DNA of 64,000 nt from Polyangiaceae bacterium (GCA_025936205.1 JAICTU010000001.1:4696-68695); one strand, 5' to 3'. Positions 1 through 9,307 are shown, counted from the first letter of the stretch. Notes: a model not told the origin generated them from the letters alone. Translations and numbers: made by a program.

Positions 1-906
1 AGCATCGGCAACAGCTGTGGCGGAAACGCACGCCTTGATTCCTGCCACGGCGCTTGCGCCGTTTCCGCGCAGGGCGCCACGAGCGGCCTGTGCACGGGCT
101 CATGCCGGCTGGGGTCGACCTGCGGAGAAGGCGACGGCACCGTCTGCGCGCCGGTCGAGTTCGCGCTGCGCGAAGGCGACGGTGGAACCTGCGAGCAGAG
201 CTGCGACGGCTCGCAGGACTGCAGAGCCAGCAACAGCGCGTGCGCACCGACCGGCTTCCTGCTGGCATCCGGCGCTCCGCAACGCGGTTGCGCACAGACC
301 TACGCGACGCCGCAGCCCAGCCTGGCCCCCCAACGCCTCTCCGTCGAAGAAATGCAACTCGCCGGCCTTCCCAGCAGCGTGCTCAAAGTCAGCACCAACT
401 CCATCTTCCAAGCGCTGTCCCACCGCCTGAGCGTCGAATCGGGCGCCGTGTGCGTGAACGGCGATGTCAGCAGCGACTTCGGCGGCCTCGTCGAGCTCGA
501 GTTCCAGCTCAGCCCCAACAACGGCCCTGCGCTGGACGCCGCCGGCCTCACCGGCTTCAGCTTCGACGCAGAGGGGGTACAGGTCGTGCGCTTCGAGGTC
601 GAGGTGCCCGACGTGGACAACGGCTACCGCTCCTACAACTACATGGTCGATCCTCAGACCCAGGCCGACGTCGAACAAGGCCCACAGCGCATCAGCTTCG
701 ACCAGCTCTTCAACGTCTGGAAGCCGGGCACCCCTGCGCTGGCTGCCACGGATCCTTTACAACTGCTCGCCGTGCGTTTCAGCATTCTCCGGGACCCGAC
801 GGACGTTGCTACGCCGGGCCCCAAAGGCGCAGGGCCGGTGCACTTCTGCGTGAAGAACTTCACCCTCGAGAGCGGCCCGCTCGCGTTACCCGACGCTGGG
901 AGGTGA
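1..906 (+). CDS. Cys-rich secreted protein, C-terminal part (5' end outside window)
   Basis: Frame 1 is open from the first base to the TGA at 904-906, so the start lies to the left of the window. The first ~100 visible residues are rich in Cys, Gly and Ser (spacings such as SCGGN, SCHGAC, GLCTGSC, STCGEG), like the disulfide-rich linkers of myxobacterial surface proteins. The last ~190 residues form a beta-rich domain with a long acidic/aromatic stretch, the segment QLLAVRFSIL and one late Cys (VHFCVKN), resembling non-catalytic carbohydrate-binding beta-sandwiches. I cannot name a family. Its place beside plant-cell-wall enzymes suggests a surface or substrate-binding role, but that is inference only. 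Confidence 0.7.
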   Translation, partial: SIGNSCGGNARLDSCHGACAVSAQGATSGLCTGSCRLGSTCGEGDGTVCAPVEFALREGDGGTCEQSCDGSQDCRASNSACAPTGFLLASGAPQRGCAQTYATPQPSLAPQRLSVEEMQLAGLPSSVLKVSTNSIFQALSHRLSVESGAVCVNGDVSSDFGGLVELEFQLSPNNGPALDAAGLTGFSFDAEGVQVVRFEVEVPDVDNGYRSYNYMVDPQTQADVEQGPQRISFDQLFNVWKPGTPALAATDPLQLLAVRFSILRDPTDVATPGPKGAGPVHFCVKNFTLESGPLALPDAGR

Positions 907-1218
907 AGACGCCACGGGCAAGCCGGCTCGGACTGGGCGCCTCCGGTGCCTGGATCCCCTCACTCCGTCGGGTAACCTGCCCAGGTCCCGACCAGCGTGT
1001 CGGCGAGCGTCGATTACCATGCGCGGGCATCGCAGTGGCCGATGCCTGCTCGAAGGCTGAAGCGCACCCGCCGCGCTCGGTGCTGCCAACTCGTGCGGCT
1101 CCGACCTCGGGCCGCCGCCGGCGAGCAAGCAGAAGCCGCCCGAGATCAGCCGATAGAGACTGGAATGAATGCGCATGCGAGTCTCGATTCTGTTCGCCGA
1201 CCTCTGTTCAAGTTCTGT
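907..1218. other. intergenic, convergent gene ends
   Basis: This 312-base gap lies between two convergent genes. I see no ORF with myxobacterial codon bias, no recognisable RNA gene and no strong hairpin followed by a T-run. Termination signals for both neighbours should lie here but are not obvious. Confidence 0.4.
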
Positions 1219-2058
1219 TCAATTGCCTTCGCCACCAGGAGGCGCTCCCGCGGCCCATTGAATGCCTCCGAGCAAATGCTGCGTGAACCAGGGTTCAGAG
1301 TACAGCGAGATGTTGTGGCCCAGCAGCGTGTACCAGGCACGGCCGCCCTCGAACTCATGGTACCAGGCGATCGGATGATCGCCCATGGCCAAGTCCCCGA
1401 CGCCGTAGCTCGACTCGTCGACGGTCAACAACACTCGCACCGAGGGCCGCGGGTTGGCGCGAAACTCGTACCACTCTTCTTGCACCGTGAAGCTCGGCGG
1501 TAGGTGAGCGGTGGACGGGTGAGCGGCGCTCTCGACGATCACGCGCCCCTCCTGGAGCGGTGGATGGTTCACGAAGAAGGCGCCGCCGCCCAGCAGCTGA
1601 CCATACCAGGCCCAGTTGGTTTCACTGTTCGATGCGGCGTGCACGCCCACCCAGCCCCCTCCCGCGTGGACATAGCGCTGGAAGGCAGCGCGAGCCGGAG
1701 CGTCCAGCACGATCGAGTCGGTGTTCAGCCACACCACTACGTCATAGTGAGCCAGGTTATCATCATTGAAGTCTGCCGGGCTCACGGTGCGATCGACGGA
1801 AAAGCCGTTGCCGCCGCCCAGGCGCTGCAGCGCCTGGAAGCCCGCCTCGATCGAGTCGTGCCGGAAGCCCGTGGCGCGGGTGAAGGCCAGGACATTTTGC
1901 AAGCGCGCCGGCGCAGGCAGCGCGGGCGGCAAAGCGCTCGCTCGGGCGTCGCCCATGAAGCTGGGCACCCTGGATGGACTGGAGCCGGCCCGGTCAGCGC
2001 CCGCCGAACAGCCCAGGATGGACCCGACGAGCGCGGCCCAGCTCCAGCGATGCTGCAT
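1219..2058 (-). CDS. ThuA-like domain lipoprotein
   Basis: A 279-residue protein starting at the ATG whose complement is CAT 2056-2058. This start is chosen because it gives a lipoprotein signal (WAALVGSILGC, lipid Cys at about residue 17); upstream codons in the frame read as Arg/Ser-rich non-coding sequence. From about residue 45 it matches the ThuA/trehalose-utilisation fold (class I glutamine-amidotransferase-like): FTRATGFRHDSI at the start, DVVVWLNTD, GGGWVGVHAAS, the EEWYEF segment and a C-terminal HPIAWYHEFEGGRAWYTLLGH. These are the hallmarks of ThuA proteins found beside sugar oxidoreductases and glycosidases. Catalytic activity of the family is poorly known. A role in sugar processing is inferred from the xylanase transcribed divergently on its other side. 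Confidence 0.8.
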   Translation of the reverse strand: MQHRWSWAALVGSILGCSAGADRAGSSPSRVPSFMGDARASALPPALPAPARLQNVLAFTRATGFRHDSIEAGFQALQRLGGGNGFSVDRTVSPADFNDDNLAHYDVVVWLNTDSIVLDAPARAAFQRYVHAGGGWVGVHAASNSETNWAWYGQLLGGGAFFVNHPPLQEGRVIVESAAHPSTAHLPPSFTVQEEWYEFRANPRPSVRVLLTVDESSYGVGDLAMGDHPIAWYHEFEGGRAWYTLLGHNISLYSEPWFTQHLLGGIQWAAGAPPGGEGN

Positions 2059-2128
2059 GCCGCACGATAACCCGCGCAGGGCGCGGCCCACAACGCTGTG
2101 CTGCGAGCGCCATGCAGCTCGAGAAGAT

Positions 2129-2156
2129 GGGCTCGTTACCGCACGGCGCCGAGCCC
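2129..2156 (-). repeat. dispersed palindromic hairpin element, copy 1
   Basis: The core reads GGGCTCG-N3-CCG-N2-CGG-N3-CGAGCCC, a 7-bp outer stem with a 3-bp inner stem. Two other intergenic copies (31229-31256 and 44586-44613) have exactly the same spacing. Read on the minus strand, this copy also shares the flank GGCAGTCCTGG with the 31-kb copy, so the element is about 50 bp and has an orientation. The loops differ while the stems are kept, as expected of a REP-like element or structured RNA. Confidence 0.75.
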
Positions 2157-2205
2157 CCCCAGGACTGCCCTCCGTGAAATCTCGTTCTTGACGGCGCAGA
2201 CTTCG

Positions 2206-2276
2206 CTTTTGCGTCAGTCGAGCCGAACGAAAGCGGGACGATGACGATCGCTCGCGGCGCCGAGGGTGACGCAAAC
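2206..2276. promoter_or_regulatory. candidate operator pair upstream of GH10 xylanase
   Basis: CTTTTGCGTCA at 2206-2216 and TGACGCAAAC at 2267-2276 form an inverted pair about 50 bases apart. The same words occur at 19313-19322 and 19402-19411 upstream of the GH16 gene. The A/T-rich core is unusual in this GC-rich DNA. A regulator-binding role is inference. Confidence 0.35.
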
Positions 2277-2594
2277 AGGAAGAATGGCCGATCCATTTCC
2301 CAATTCCGCGCTCAGAACGGGACAGTGTCCGTGGCGCGGGCGACAGCTGGACGCAAGTGTTGCACCGGAGAAGCTCTCTGCGCGCGCTTGCATCGGATGC
2401 GCATGGACTTGTGTCTCGATCGCGTGGACGATGTGAACTGCGAGTTCGTCCTCTGCTAGCGAAGCGCGTGCGGCGCCGCAGACTCGTGCAGGCTCCACTT
2501 CGGCAGGGGCCGGCCTGAGGACGAGCTGCCCTCATCCCCACATCAGCCAGCGACCCGCTTGGTCCATCTTGCTGAGAGCGCAGGAGCCCCCAAC

Positions 2595-3824
2595 ATGAAG
2601 CACCTCGATCTATCATCGTCTGCGGCCCGCTGCGGCCTGCTCGTCCTCACCGCGGTTCAGCTAGCATCCTGTGGCTCATCGGACGACACTGGCTCGAACG
2701 CGCTCCCCGGCACTGGAACACCGGCGTTCGGATCGACACCTCCCGTAGTGGGCGAGGCCCCGCTGATGCCGCAGCCTACGATGGAGCCCAGTGCCGCGGC
2801 CGAAGTCCCGGAGAGCACGAGCCCATCCGTGGAAGTCACCGAAGGCGTGCCCCCGATCACGCTCATGGGAGCCGGCGGGGCTGGATCCGAGATGGGTCCT
2901 GAGCCCGCTGCAGGCGGCGCGCCCCCCATGATGGGGGCACAGCCGCCGCCCTTGAATGGCAAGTTCGTGGGAAACATCAGCACACGAGGCCAGATTCGCG
3001 CGGATTTCCCGAAGTTCTGGAACCAGTTCAGCCCCGAGAACGAGGGCAAGTGGGGCTCGGTCCAGCCCAATCAGAACACGTTCAACTGGGGCGGGCTCGA
3101 TCGTGAGTATGCCTTCGCGCAGCAGAACGGAATCATCTTCAAGGAGCATAACTTCATCTGGGGAGCTCAGCAGCCGAACTGGGTGAACAACGGCAACGCG
3201 CAGGCGGCCGCGCAGACCTGGATGAACGAGTTCTGCAAGCGCTACCCTGACGTGCAGGTCATCGATGTCGTGAACGAGCCCCCTCCGCACACGACGCCTG
3301 CGTACATCAACGGCCTCGGCGGAACCGGGGCGTCCGGCTTCGACTGGATCGCCAACGCGTTCAAGATAGCACGGCAGGCCTGCCCCAACGCGATCCTGCT
3401 GCTCAACGACTACAACAACATCGAGCTCCAGGGCGACAACAACCACACGATCGATATCGTCAAACGCATCCAGGGCGTTGGTGCTCCCATCGACGGCGTG
3501 GGAGCTCAGGCTCATGGCCTCGCAAACGCGAACAGCGCCAACGTCAAGCGGATGATCGACAACATCACCGCGCAAACCGGGCTACCCGTCTACATCACCG
3601 AGTTTGATCTGAACATCGCTGACGATCAGCGGCAAAAGGCCCAGATGCAGGATCTATTCACGATGTTCTGGAACGATCCGAACGTGAAGGGGATCACGCT
3701 CTGGGGCTACATCGTGGGCGCGACCTGGGAGACCAACACGGGCCTGATGCGAGAGGATGGGACGATGCGTCCAGCGATGTCTTGGCTGGTAGACTTTCTC
3801 GCCCAGCAAGCCGCCACCCCTTGA
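2595..3824 (+). CDS. GH10 endo-beta-1,4-xylanase, lipoprotein
   Basis: A 409-residue enzyme expected to cut the beta-1,4-xylan backbone by a retaining mechanism. The start at 2595 is set by AGGAG at 2582-2586 and by the lipoprotein signal (LTAVQLASC, lipid Cys 26). Residues 27-120 are a Pro/Gly/Ala/Met-rich linker; the GH10 barrel runs from about 121 to 409. The acid/base Glu is E228 in VIDVVNEPP and the nucleophile is E336 in VYITEFD. Other GH10 marks are the WNQFSPENEGKW segment (about 142-153), the KEHNFIW segment, and the late WGY tryptophan near the C-terminus. The linker suggests the catalytic domain is held away from the membrane on the cell surface. It has its own divergent promoter region and is convergent with the esterase downstream. 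Confidence 0.95.
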   Translation: MKHLDLSSSAARCGLLVLTAVQLASCGSSDDTGSNALPGTGTPAFGSTPPVVGEAPLMPQPTMEPSAAAEVPESTSPSVEVTEGVPPITLMGAGGAGSEMGPEPAAGGAPPMMGAQPPPLNGKFVGNISTRGQIRADFPKFWNQFSPENEGKWGSVQPNQNTFNWGGLDREYAFAQQNGIIFKEHNFIWGAQQPNWVNNGNAQAAAQTWMNEFCKRYPDVQVIDVVNEPPPHTTPAYINGLGGTGASGFDWIANAFKIARQACPNAILLLNDYNNIELQGDNNHTIDIVKRIQGVGAPIDGVGAQAHGLANANSANVKRMIDNITAQTGLPVYITEFDLNIADDQRQKAQMQDLFTMFWNDPNVKGITLWGYIVGATWETNTGLMREDGTMRPAMSWLVDFLAQQAATP

Positions 3825-3875
3825 TCCAGTGGCGAAGAGCGCCGGTTACAAGCGCGATCTCGCGCCAGCCCTGGC

Positions 3876-5027
3876 TCAGGGCAGAGCCTTTGACTTCAAA
3901 AAATTCCAAGCCGTCGTGGCTGGGCCCGGCGCGTGTCCGCCGCCGGAGATGGTGACGAGCCCTACCTGAACGCCGCCCATGCACTGTGTGAAGATCATGG
4001 TATCCCCGGTGGTCGTCGGATCGCCCGAGCAGCTATCGATGCTGCCCCACCGGTTGAAGCTGCCCACGGCCCCGAGGAACGTGATCGGGGGGCAGCAACC
4101 ATTCGGCGGGTTTGAAATGCCGCCGGCAAACATCACGAGCGGGTCTTCCGTGCCGCGGAATGCGAGGACGCTGATGGGGCGCACCGGCTGGCATGGCTCT
4201 TCCGCGAGAAGATCGAACGCGCTGGGCGTGGCAGCAGCGAAGATGTCAGCTGCGTTGCACGCGAGAAAGTGCGACATGCCACCGCCCATGGAAAACCCGG
4301 TCGTGTACACCCGCTTCGCGTCGATGCACCCGAGGTCCTCCACTTCGGAGACGATGGCTTTGGCAAAGCCGAGATCGTCGACGTCGCGCGAGCGCGTGCA
4401 ACAAGGACCGATGTTCCACGCGTTGTCGATGCCGTTGGGCCAGGCGATGACGAATTGCTCCTGATCCGAGAGCGCGGCAAAGCCCGAGAGGGCTTTCTGC
4501 CCCGCGCCGTCTCCACCGAGACCATGAAAGTCGAGGACCAGAGGCACGGGGCTAGTACCTGTGTACCCCTGCGGCACATGAAGAAGATAGGCTCGCTCCA
4601 CTCCCCCCACCTGGAGTGTCCGGGTGCTCTCGCCAGGCGCGAGGCTGGCGCCGCGGCATGCACTCGAGCTCGCGCCGCCACCGGCCCCGGACATGCCGCC
4701 CTCCCGCGCCTGCCCGGTATTGCCTTGCCCGCCTGCCGATGGTGCGTTGCCGCTATCGCTGCTGCTTGCGCCGCCAGGCTCGAGCGCGAGCGGGTTGGTC
4801 TGGCCCTCCGGAGTCCTCGGCTCTGGCTGTGTCCTGGCGGAGCCGCTAACGGCGATCGCGTCGCTGGTGGGGCTTGGGTTCGGCGCACTTTGAACTCCGA
4901 CGCCCGGTGTTACCGACCGTACATCGGAGCTCTCCGCATGCCTGTCTCGCGTGCCGCATGCCGCCAGCGCGACGCTCACGATGAGCGTTCCGAGCCCTGC
5001 GTGCCTGCTGATGGGATATTCTTCCAT
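3876..5027 (-). CDS. CE1-type esterase (feruloyl/acetylxylan esterase, PHB-depolymerase-like), lipoprotein
   Basis: A 383-residue alpha/beta hydrolase of the LpqC/CE1 group. The ATG at 5027 gives a lipobox (SVALAACG, Cys 24) followed by a ~100-residue low-complexity Ser/Gly/Pro linker. The catalytic domain starts near residue 135. Visible features are the oxyanion-side HGLGGDG, nucleophile elbow GFSMGG (S246), acid D295 in RGTEDPLV and base H365 in GGGHAPG. Eleven Cys lie in the catalytic domain, including CC pairs (about 209-210 and 311-312), which suggests disulfides and an extracellular site. In this neighbourhood removal of ferulate or acetate side groups from arabinoxylan is the likely job. 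A polyhydroxybutyrate or other ester substrate cannot be excluded. Confidence 0.85.
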   Translation of the reverse strand: MEEYPISRHAGLGTLIVSVALAACGTRDRHAESSDVRSVTPGVGVQSAPNPSPTSDAIAVSGSARTQPEPRTPEGQTNPLALEPGGASSSDSGNAPSAGGQGNTGQAREGGMSGAGGGASSSACRGASLAPGESTRTLQVGGVERAYLLHVPQGYTGTSPVPLVLDFHGLGGDGAGQKALSGFAALSDQEQFVIAWPNGIDNAWNIGPCCTRSRDVDDLGFAKAIVSEVEDLGCIDAKRVYTTGFSMGGGMSHFLACNAADIFAAATPSAFDLLAEEPCQPVRPISVLAFRGTEDPLVMFAGGISNPPNGCCPPITFLGAVGSFNRWGSIDSCSGDPTTTGDTMIFTQCMGGVQVGLVTISGGGHAPGPATTAWNFLKSKALP

Positions 5028-5161
5028 GAATGTCTCAACCGAGCGGGGGCGTCTTGGCGAGCTCGACGAATTTCTGCGCCTGGGCAGGATCGGAACTCGA
5101 GACGGTTGCGCTGAACGAGATGGCAGCAGAGCGAGGCGAGCCGGGTTGGTGAGCCGTCGAA

Positions 5162-7531
5162 TCATGGGTCGTGCCTTGTCGGGGCGCGCGGCCCGGAGCC
5201 GCGCTGGCGCCAGAGCAGCCCGACGGCAACCAGACCGAGCGCGACAAAAGGTCCCGGCGGTACGTTGCGAGGCTCGGCCATGCGACAGCCGCAGCCACCG
5301 GCTGGAGCAGCGTCGCCGTTGGCGCGCGGAGCACTCCCGGGCACGCCCGTCGTCGAACCGTCGGTCCTGCCGGTCGGATCGCCGAGCCCGTCGCCGCCCG
5401 CTACCGGCACGACGCCTGCGCCGTCCGTTGCATCGATCCCACCCGGCGGAAGGACGCCGCCGATCGTACCTCCGCTCCCGGAGTTGGATGCCCCGCCCTC
5501 CCCGCCCTGCCCGTCGGCGGGAATACCGGCGGCTTCGAACTTCATCCAGTTGAGGCGCAAGGGCCCGCCAAAGACCGCATACACGCGATGAACGCCCGCG
5601 ATCGGAGCCAGCGAACACTCTCGCGTGGCCCATTCCCCGTCGCTTCCGGGCAGCGCGCAGCTGGCCAGCAAGGGGCCAGCCTCCGTGTCGGCATGTAGCT
5701 CCACGATCGTGTCGAGCTGCGCGTCGACCCGCAGCTGAACCCTATCGGCGCCTGCGTCACTGAAGTCCACCTGATTGAAATAGACGACGCTGCCGGCTGC
5801 GACCGCGAGCGATTGTCCCAGGCTCACGTCGTTGCTGTCTTCCCTGGTCGCGCCGGACTGCCCGTCGTAGTCCTCCGCCTCGATCTCCACGAAGGCGTCG
5901 CGACCGATCACGGGGCGCTTCCGGCTGAGGATGATCAGCGCGGCGCCTTGCCGGGGTAAGTCCAGGGTCGTCGAGTACGAGCTGTCGGCCGTGAGCGTCG
6001 TCACGGGGTCGAGCAGCGCCAGATGTTGGGCGTCGCGTAGAGCACGCCACTGCTCCTCGTTCGGATTGGTGGGTTTTCCCTGCCCGAGCCAGACCTCGTA
6101 GGGGTTGCTGTGACTTTCATCGACAGCGAATCGCGTCACGAAGATCTTTTGGCCCGTGAAGGGTAAATTCTCCACGTTCACCGTCACGCCATCGGATCCT
6201 GTCGTACTGATCGTCGCGTAGTAGTTGTAGACGATGACGGCGACCGCGTTGCCGTCAGCGGAGACGGTCGCCATCGCATCGACGCCGTCATTGTTGCCCG
6301 AGCCCCCGCTGACTGCCAGACGCTCGGAGCCCAGATAGTCGAGCATTCTGAATGCGTTGTAAGCCGCCTTCCGCACGCCCTGATAGGTGAGGAGCCCGAA
6401 GACTTCGCCAAAGGGCAGCGTGCCTCCACCCGTGGTCGCGATGTAGGAACGCGCGTCACCGCCGGATTCTCCGAACACGTCCGAGACGGCCCAATACGAA
6501 AACACATCCAGCGGCGGCCTGTCACCTTGCACCTGGTCGGCGAGCAACTTGACGGACGCGAGAATGAAGGGCGCATTGGCATGGCTGTCCATGCTGACAT
6601 TGTTGGGGGCGGGGTTTCCGCCCTGACCCGTATAAGCCGAGTTCCATTCGGTGTTGAACGACGGGAGATCGCCGATAGCGTAGCCCGCGCCGGTGATGAC
6701 ACTCAGCCGGCCGTTGTTGTCGTTGGCGCCGAAGCTGGCATTGGCGGAGTCGCCTGCGCCGCCCGGGTAGGCGTGGGAGGAGAGGAAGCTGACGCGCGAG
6801 CCCGAGCCTTTGGCGTGCGCGAGGAAATCCGACATCTGAGTGGTCGATCCTGCTGTCGTTGCGGGCCCCCCGATCAGAATCTCGGGTAGCACCGCGGTCG
6901 CGCCGGCAGCCGCGGCGTCATACAGGGCGAAATAGTCCTGCATCGTACCCGTCCAGAACCCGGCGTAGTTGGGCTCGTTCCAGACCTCCCAGTACCAGCG
7001 GCCCACGTCCTCTGCGCCGTACAGGTCCACGGAATGCTGGACCACGGCCTGAATGAACTGCCGGTAGACGTCCAGATTGCTGGGAGGGTCGCGGTCGTTG
7101 CCCGTACGCGCCAGATCGGTGGGCATGAAGCTGAGCTCCATGATCGGGCGCATTCCGGCCGCAGTGATGGCGGCCAGATAGACATCGAACTTCGACCAAT
7201 CATAGGTCGGTGCGGATCCGTTTCCCCCCCAGTGGAAGATACCCATGTCGTCGCTGAGGACGCCATGCCCACGCACGCGCTCCATCCCCAGCTCGCGCTG
7301 GGCCAGCTTGTAGTGGGTCTGCAGATCCGCCCTCAACGTCAAGCTGGCCGTGCCCGTTCCGACGCTGGTCGACCAAAAGCGCGGATTTCCGGAAATGCTG
7401 CTGGACGCATCCACGTTGATGGTCTGAGCGCTGCTGGCCGCTGCGAACAGCGAGACAGCGACGCTCAGCAACGCCGAAGCGGGGCCGCGAAGATCTGCAT
7501 TTGCCCCCACCAACATGTGCTTTTGCGTCAT
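5162..7531 (-). CDS. GH39-like beta-xylosidase with C-terminal binding domain and MYXO-CTERM-type tag
   Basis: A 789-residue secreted enzyme. The N-terminus has a Sec signal (LLSVAVSLFAAASSAQ). A GH39/clan GH-A barrel spans about 38-360: acid/base E186 in WEVWNEPNY and nucleophile E295 in SFNTEWNSAY. A beta-rich region follows, then a CBM6-like segment from about 550 to 680 (VEIEAEDYDG, VHRVYAVF, LNWMKFE). Next is a Gly/Ala/Thr linker. The C-terminus has GGCGCR (about 745-750), a hydrophobic stretch (PFVALGLVAVGLLW) and an Arg-containing tail. That is the layout of the myxobacterial MYXO-CTERM sorting tag, so the enzyme is probably anchored to the outer surface. It starts 9 bases after the GH51 gene ends, so the two are very likely co-transcribed. 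The likely role is release of xylose from xylo-oligosaccharides. Confidence 0.85.
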   Translation of the reverse strand: MTQKHMLVGANADLRGPASALLSVAVSLFAAASSAQTINVDASSSISGNPRFWSTSVGTGTASLTLRADLQTHYKLAQRELGMERVRGHGVLSDDMGIFHWGGNGSAPTYDWSKFDVYLAAITAAGMRPIMELSFMPTDLARTGNDRDPPSNLDVYRQFIQAVVQHSVDLYGAEDVGRWYWEVWNEPNYAGFWTGTMQDYFALYDAAAAGATAVLPEILIGGPATTAGSTTQMSDFLAHAKGSGSRVSFLSSHAYPGGAGDSANASFGANDNNGRLSVITGAGYAIGDLPSFNTEWNSAYTGQGGNPAPNNVSMDSHANAPFILASVKLLADQVQGDRPPLDVFSYWAVSDVFGESGGDARSYIATTGGGTLPFGEVFGLLTYQGVRKAAYNAFRMLDYLGSERLAVSGGSGNNDGVDAMATVSADGNAVAVIVYNYYATISTTGSDGVTVNVENLPFTGQKIFVTRFAVDESHSNPYEVWLGQGKPTNPNEEQWRALRDAQHLALLDPVTTLTADSSYSTTLDLPRQGAALIILSRKRPVIGRDAFVEIEAEDYDGQSGATREDSNDVSLGQSLAVAAGSVVYFNQVDFSDAGADRVQLRVDAQLDTIVELHADTEAGPLLASCALPGSDGEWATRECSLAPIAGVHRVYAVFGGPLRLNWMKFEAAGIPADGQGGEGGASNSGSGGTIGGVLPPGGIDATDGAGVVPVAGGDGLGDPTGRTDGSTTGVPGSAPRANGDAAPAGGCGCRMAEPRNVPPGPFVALGLVAVGLLWRQRGSGPRAPTRHDP

Positions 7532-7540
7532 GCCACGGTT

Positions 7541-9307
7541 CTACTTTCGATCCAGTCGTAGCATGGTGACGCTCTTCGCCGGCAGTGTGATGCTCACGGA
7601 CTTGCCACAGCTCTGGTAGGCCGCTGCGTCCAGGGGCTGGAGGTTCACGGCCTCGGGCTGCCCGAAATCATTGTAGGTATCCTTCTGCTCGCCCGTGATC
7701 ACGCTCGCGCTCGACACGCTGTAGGCTGCCCAGTCGCTGTCGAGCTTGATGTCGACGGTCCGGCTGTTGACCAGGTCGACGTTGACCAGGCTGACGTTGA
7801 CGCCTCCGGAAGCGTCCACCGTCGTGCCCGCGGAGAGCACCGGGAGGGTTCGACCGTTGCCGGTGATGGTCTCGGCGCTGAGGCTGTTCGGCGCCCACGT
7901 GGCGCCGTTGACGTGGTGGGACAAGTACTGCTTGAAGACATAGAACGTGGGCGTCTTCACCAGGTCGGTACCGCCTTGATTGGTGTTGGTCAGGAACAGG
8001 GAATGAATGACGTTGGTCGACTGAGCGAGACCGGCCATGAGCACGCGATCAGCGTGCGACATGAACACGTTGAGATGAATGCCCGCCGAGATGGCATCCA
8101 TCAGCGTGCCCTTCTGCAGCCAGGTATCCGACGGATCGAACTCGACCAACCAATCACCCCACTCATCGAGCATGATCTTGGTGCGCTTCTCGGGATCGTT
8201 CCGGTCCAGGACCGTGTCCAGGGTGCGCAGACGCGGCGCGATCTGGCCCTCGTTGGCCAGGTTCACGATGTTGTAGTACTGGTCCTCGGAGAAGCCGACG
8301 TTGGGGATGGGCGTGCCGCTGGCCTCGGGGAAGTACAGATAGTCGTGGATCTCGATGCCGTCGATGCGATCGAGCAAGCGCGTGGGCTGCACCATCAGTG
8401 TCAACCAGTTGTCCGTGTTGGCGTTGACGGTCCAGATACCCGCCGTGGCGCCCACCAGGAATAGTTCCTTGCCGTTGATGGGCGCGTTCAGCACGTCGTA
8501 GTTGGCGTTGTACCAGGTCTCGTAGGTCGCCAGACCCGTGGCGTCATGACCCAGGTTGCCGCCACATCCCCAGACCTCGTTACCGACCTTGAAGTACTTG
8601 ACCTTCCACTCCGGGTGCTGGGGGTTGTTGTTGATATACTCCAGCCATTGCCGGTTGCTCTCCGCGTACTGCGGTTGTGGCCGACCCACGAGGTAGGGCT
8701 CCGCGCCCACGGACGTGGCGAAGTCCATGAACAGGTCAGTGCCCATGGTGTTGAGGGGGTTGAGGTTGGGCTGCCAGTTGTAGTTGTTGGCGGCGCAGCC
8801 GCCGGGCCACTGCATCGCGCCCACTCCGGCCTCCTTGAAGCCTTCGATGATGTCGTTGCGGATGCCGCGCGTGTTCGGGATGGTCGAGCTCGGGCCGACG
8901 AAGATGCCGTTGTTGATGTTGTTGCCGAGGATCTCCAGCAAAACCCCAAAGATCTCTTTCGGAATCACGGTCGCGGCACCCTTGACATTGACGCTCAGCG
9001 TGCTCGGCGCACTGCCGCCGATCCCGCTTTCGTCGCAGTCGACGACGCCGGTGGGCGGGGTGCTCGGCATGCCACCCTGCAAGGCGGAGGGGACGACGTT
9101 GCCTTCGCTGGGCATCGAGGGATTGCTGGGGGCGCCGCTCACGGGCACGCCGTTGCCCTTGCTGCCCGCGGCATTGGCCGGCGCGATCGCTTCGCTGGGT
9201 GCTCCAGCATTTGCCCTCGCCGATGCGGGCGCTTCGTCGCTGCAGCCCGCCAGCGCGAGCGCGGTCAACGGAGGCAGACAATCAAAGAACAGACTGATCT
9301 TGCTCAT
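7541..9307 (-). CDS. GH51 alpha-L-arabinofuranosidase, lipoprotein
   Basis: A 588-residue enzyme removing L-arabinofuranosyl side chains from arabinoxylan or arabinan. The start at 9307 gives a lipoprotein signal (LTALALAGCS, Cys 22); the frame upstream lacks coding character. A Pro/Ser/Gly linker runs to about residue 100. The GH51 barrel follows, with FGVLLEILGNNINNG near 120-134, WPGGCAANNYNW near 167-178, acid/base E244 in VGNEVWGCGG and nucleophile E382 in IMLDEWGDW. A C-terminal beta-sandwich (about 470-588) completes the normal family layout. It is the first gene of an operon with the GH39 enzyme downstream and is divergent from the lipoprotein gene at 9649. Confidence 0.92.
   Translation of the reverse strand: MSKISLFFDCLPPLTALALAGCSDEAPASARANAGAPSEAIAPANAAGSKGNGVPVSGAPSNPSMPSEGNVVPSALQGGMPSTPPTGVVDCDESGIGGSAPSTLSVNVKGAATVIPKEIFGVLLEILGNNINNGIFVGPSSTIPNTRGIRNDIIEGFKEAGVGAMQWPGGCAANNYNWQPNLNPLNTMGTDLFMDFATSVGAEPYLVGRPQPQYAESNRQWLEYINNNPQHPEWKVKYFKVGNEVWGCGGNLGHDATGLATYETWYNANYDVLNAPINGKELFLVGATAGIWTVNANTDNWLTLMVQPTRLLDRIDGIEIHDYLYFPEASGTPIPNVGFSEDQYYNIVNLANEGQIAPRLRTLDTVLDRNDPEKRTKIMLDEWGDWLVEFDPSDTWLQKGTLMDAISAGIHLNVFMSHADRVLMAGLAQSTNVIHSLFLTNTNQGGTDLVKTPTFYVFKQYLSHHVNGATWAPNSLSAETITGNGRTLPVLSAGTTVDASGGVNVSLVNVDLVNSRTVDIKLDSDWAAYSVSSASVITGEQKDTYNDFGQPEAVNLQPLDAAAYQSCGKSVSITLPAKSVTMLRLDRK

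Larger units (their letters stand above)
2059..2594. other. intergenic region between ThuA gene and GH10 gene (divergent promoters)
   Basis: This 536-base gap between divergent genes must contain both promoters. It carries one copy of the dispersed 28-nt hairpin (2129-2156) and an A/T-containing motif present as CTTTTGCGTCA at 2206-2216 and TGACGCAAAC at 2267-2276. A 72-codon ORF at 2241-2459 ends in a Cys-containing stretch but has mixed codon bias, so I do not call it a gene. Confidence 0.5.

Noticed and set aside
2241..2459. 72-codon plus-strand ORF in the GH10 upstream region
   Set aside because: Codon bias is mixed, it runs through the candidate operator words, and no homology is seen. 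Its last ~20 codons look coding-like, so it could be a 3' remnant, but the evidence is too thin.
4580..4625. Sequence resembling the hairpin repeat inside the esterase gene
   Set aside because: It lacks the paired stems and is explained by coding sequence.
5028..5633. N-terminal extension of the esterase ORF up to 5633
   Set aside because: It lies antisense to or within the next gene's 3' end and reads as Arg-rich sequence. ATG 5027 gives a clean lipoprotein signal.
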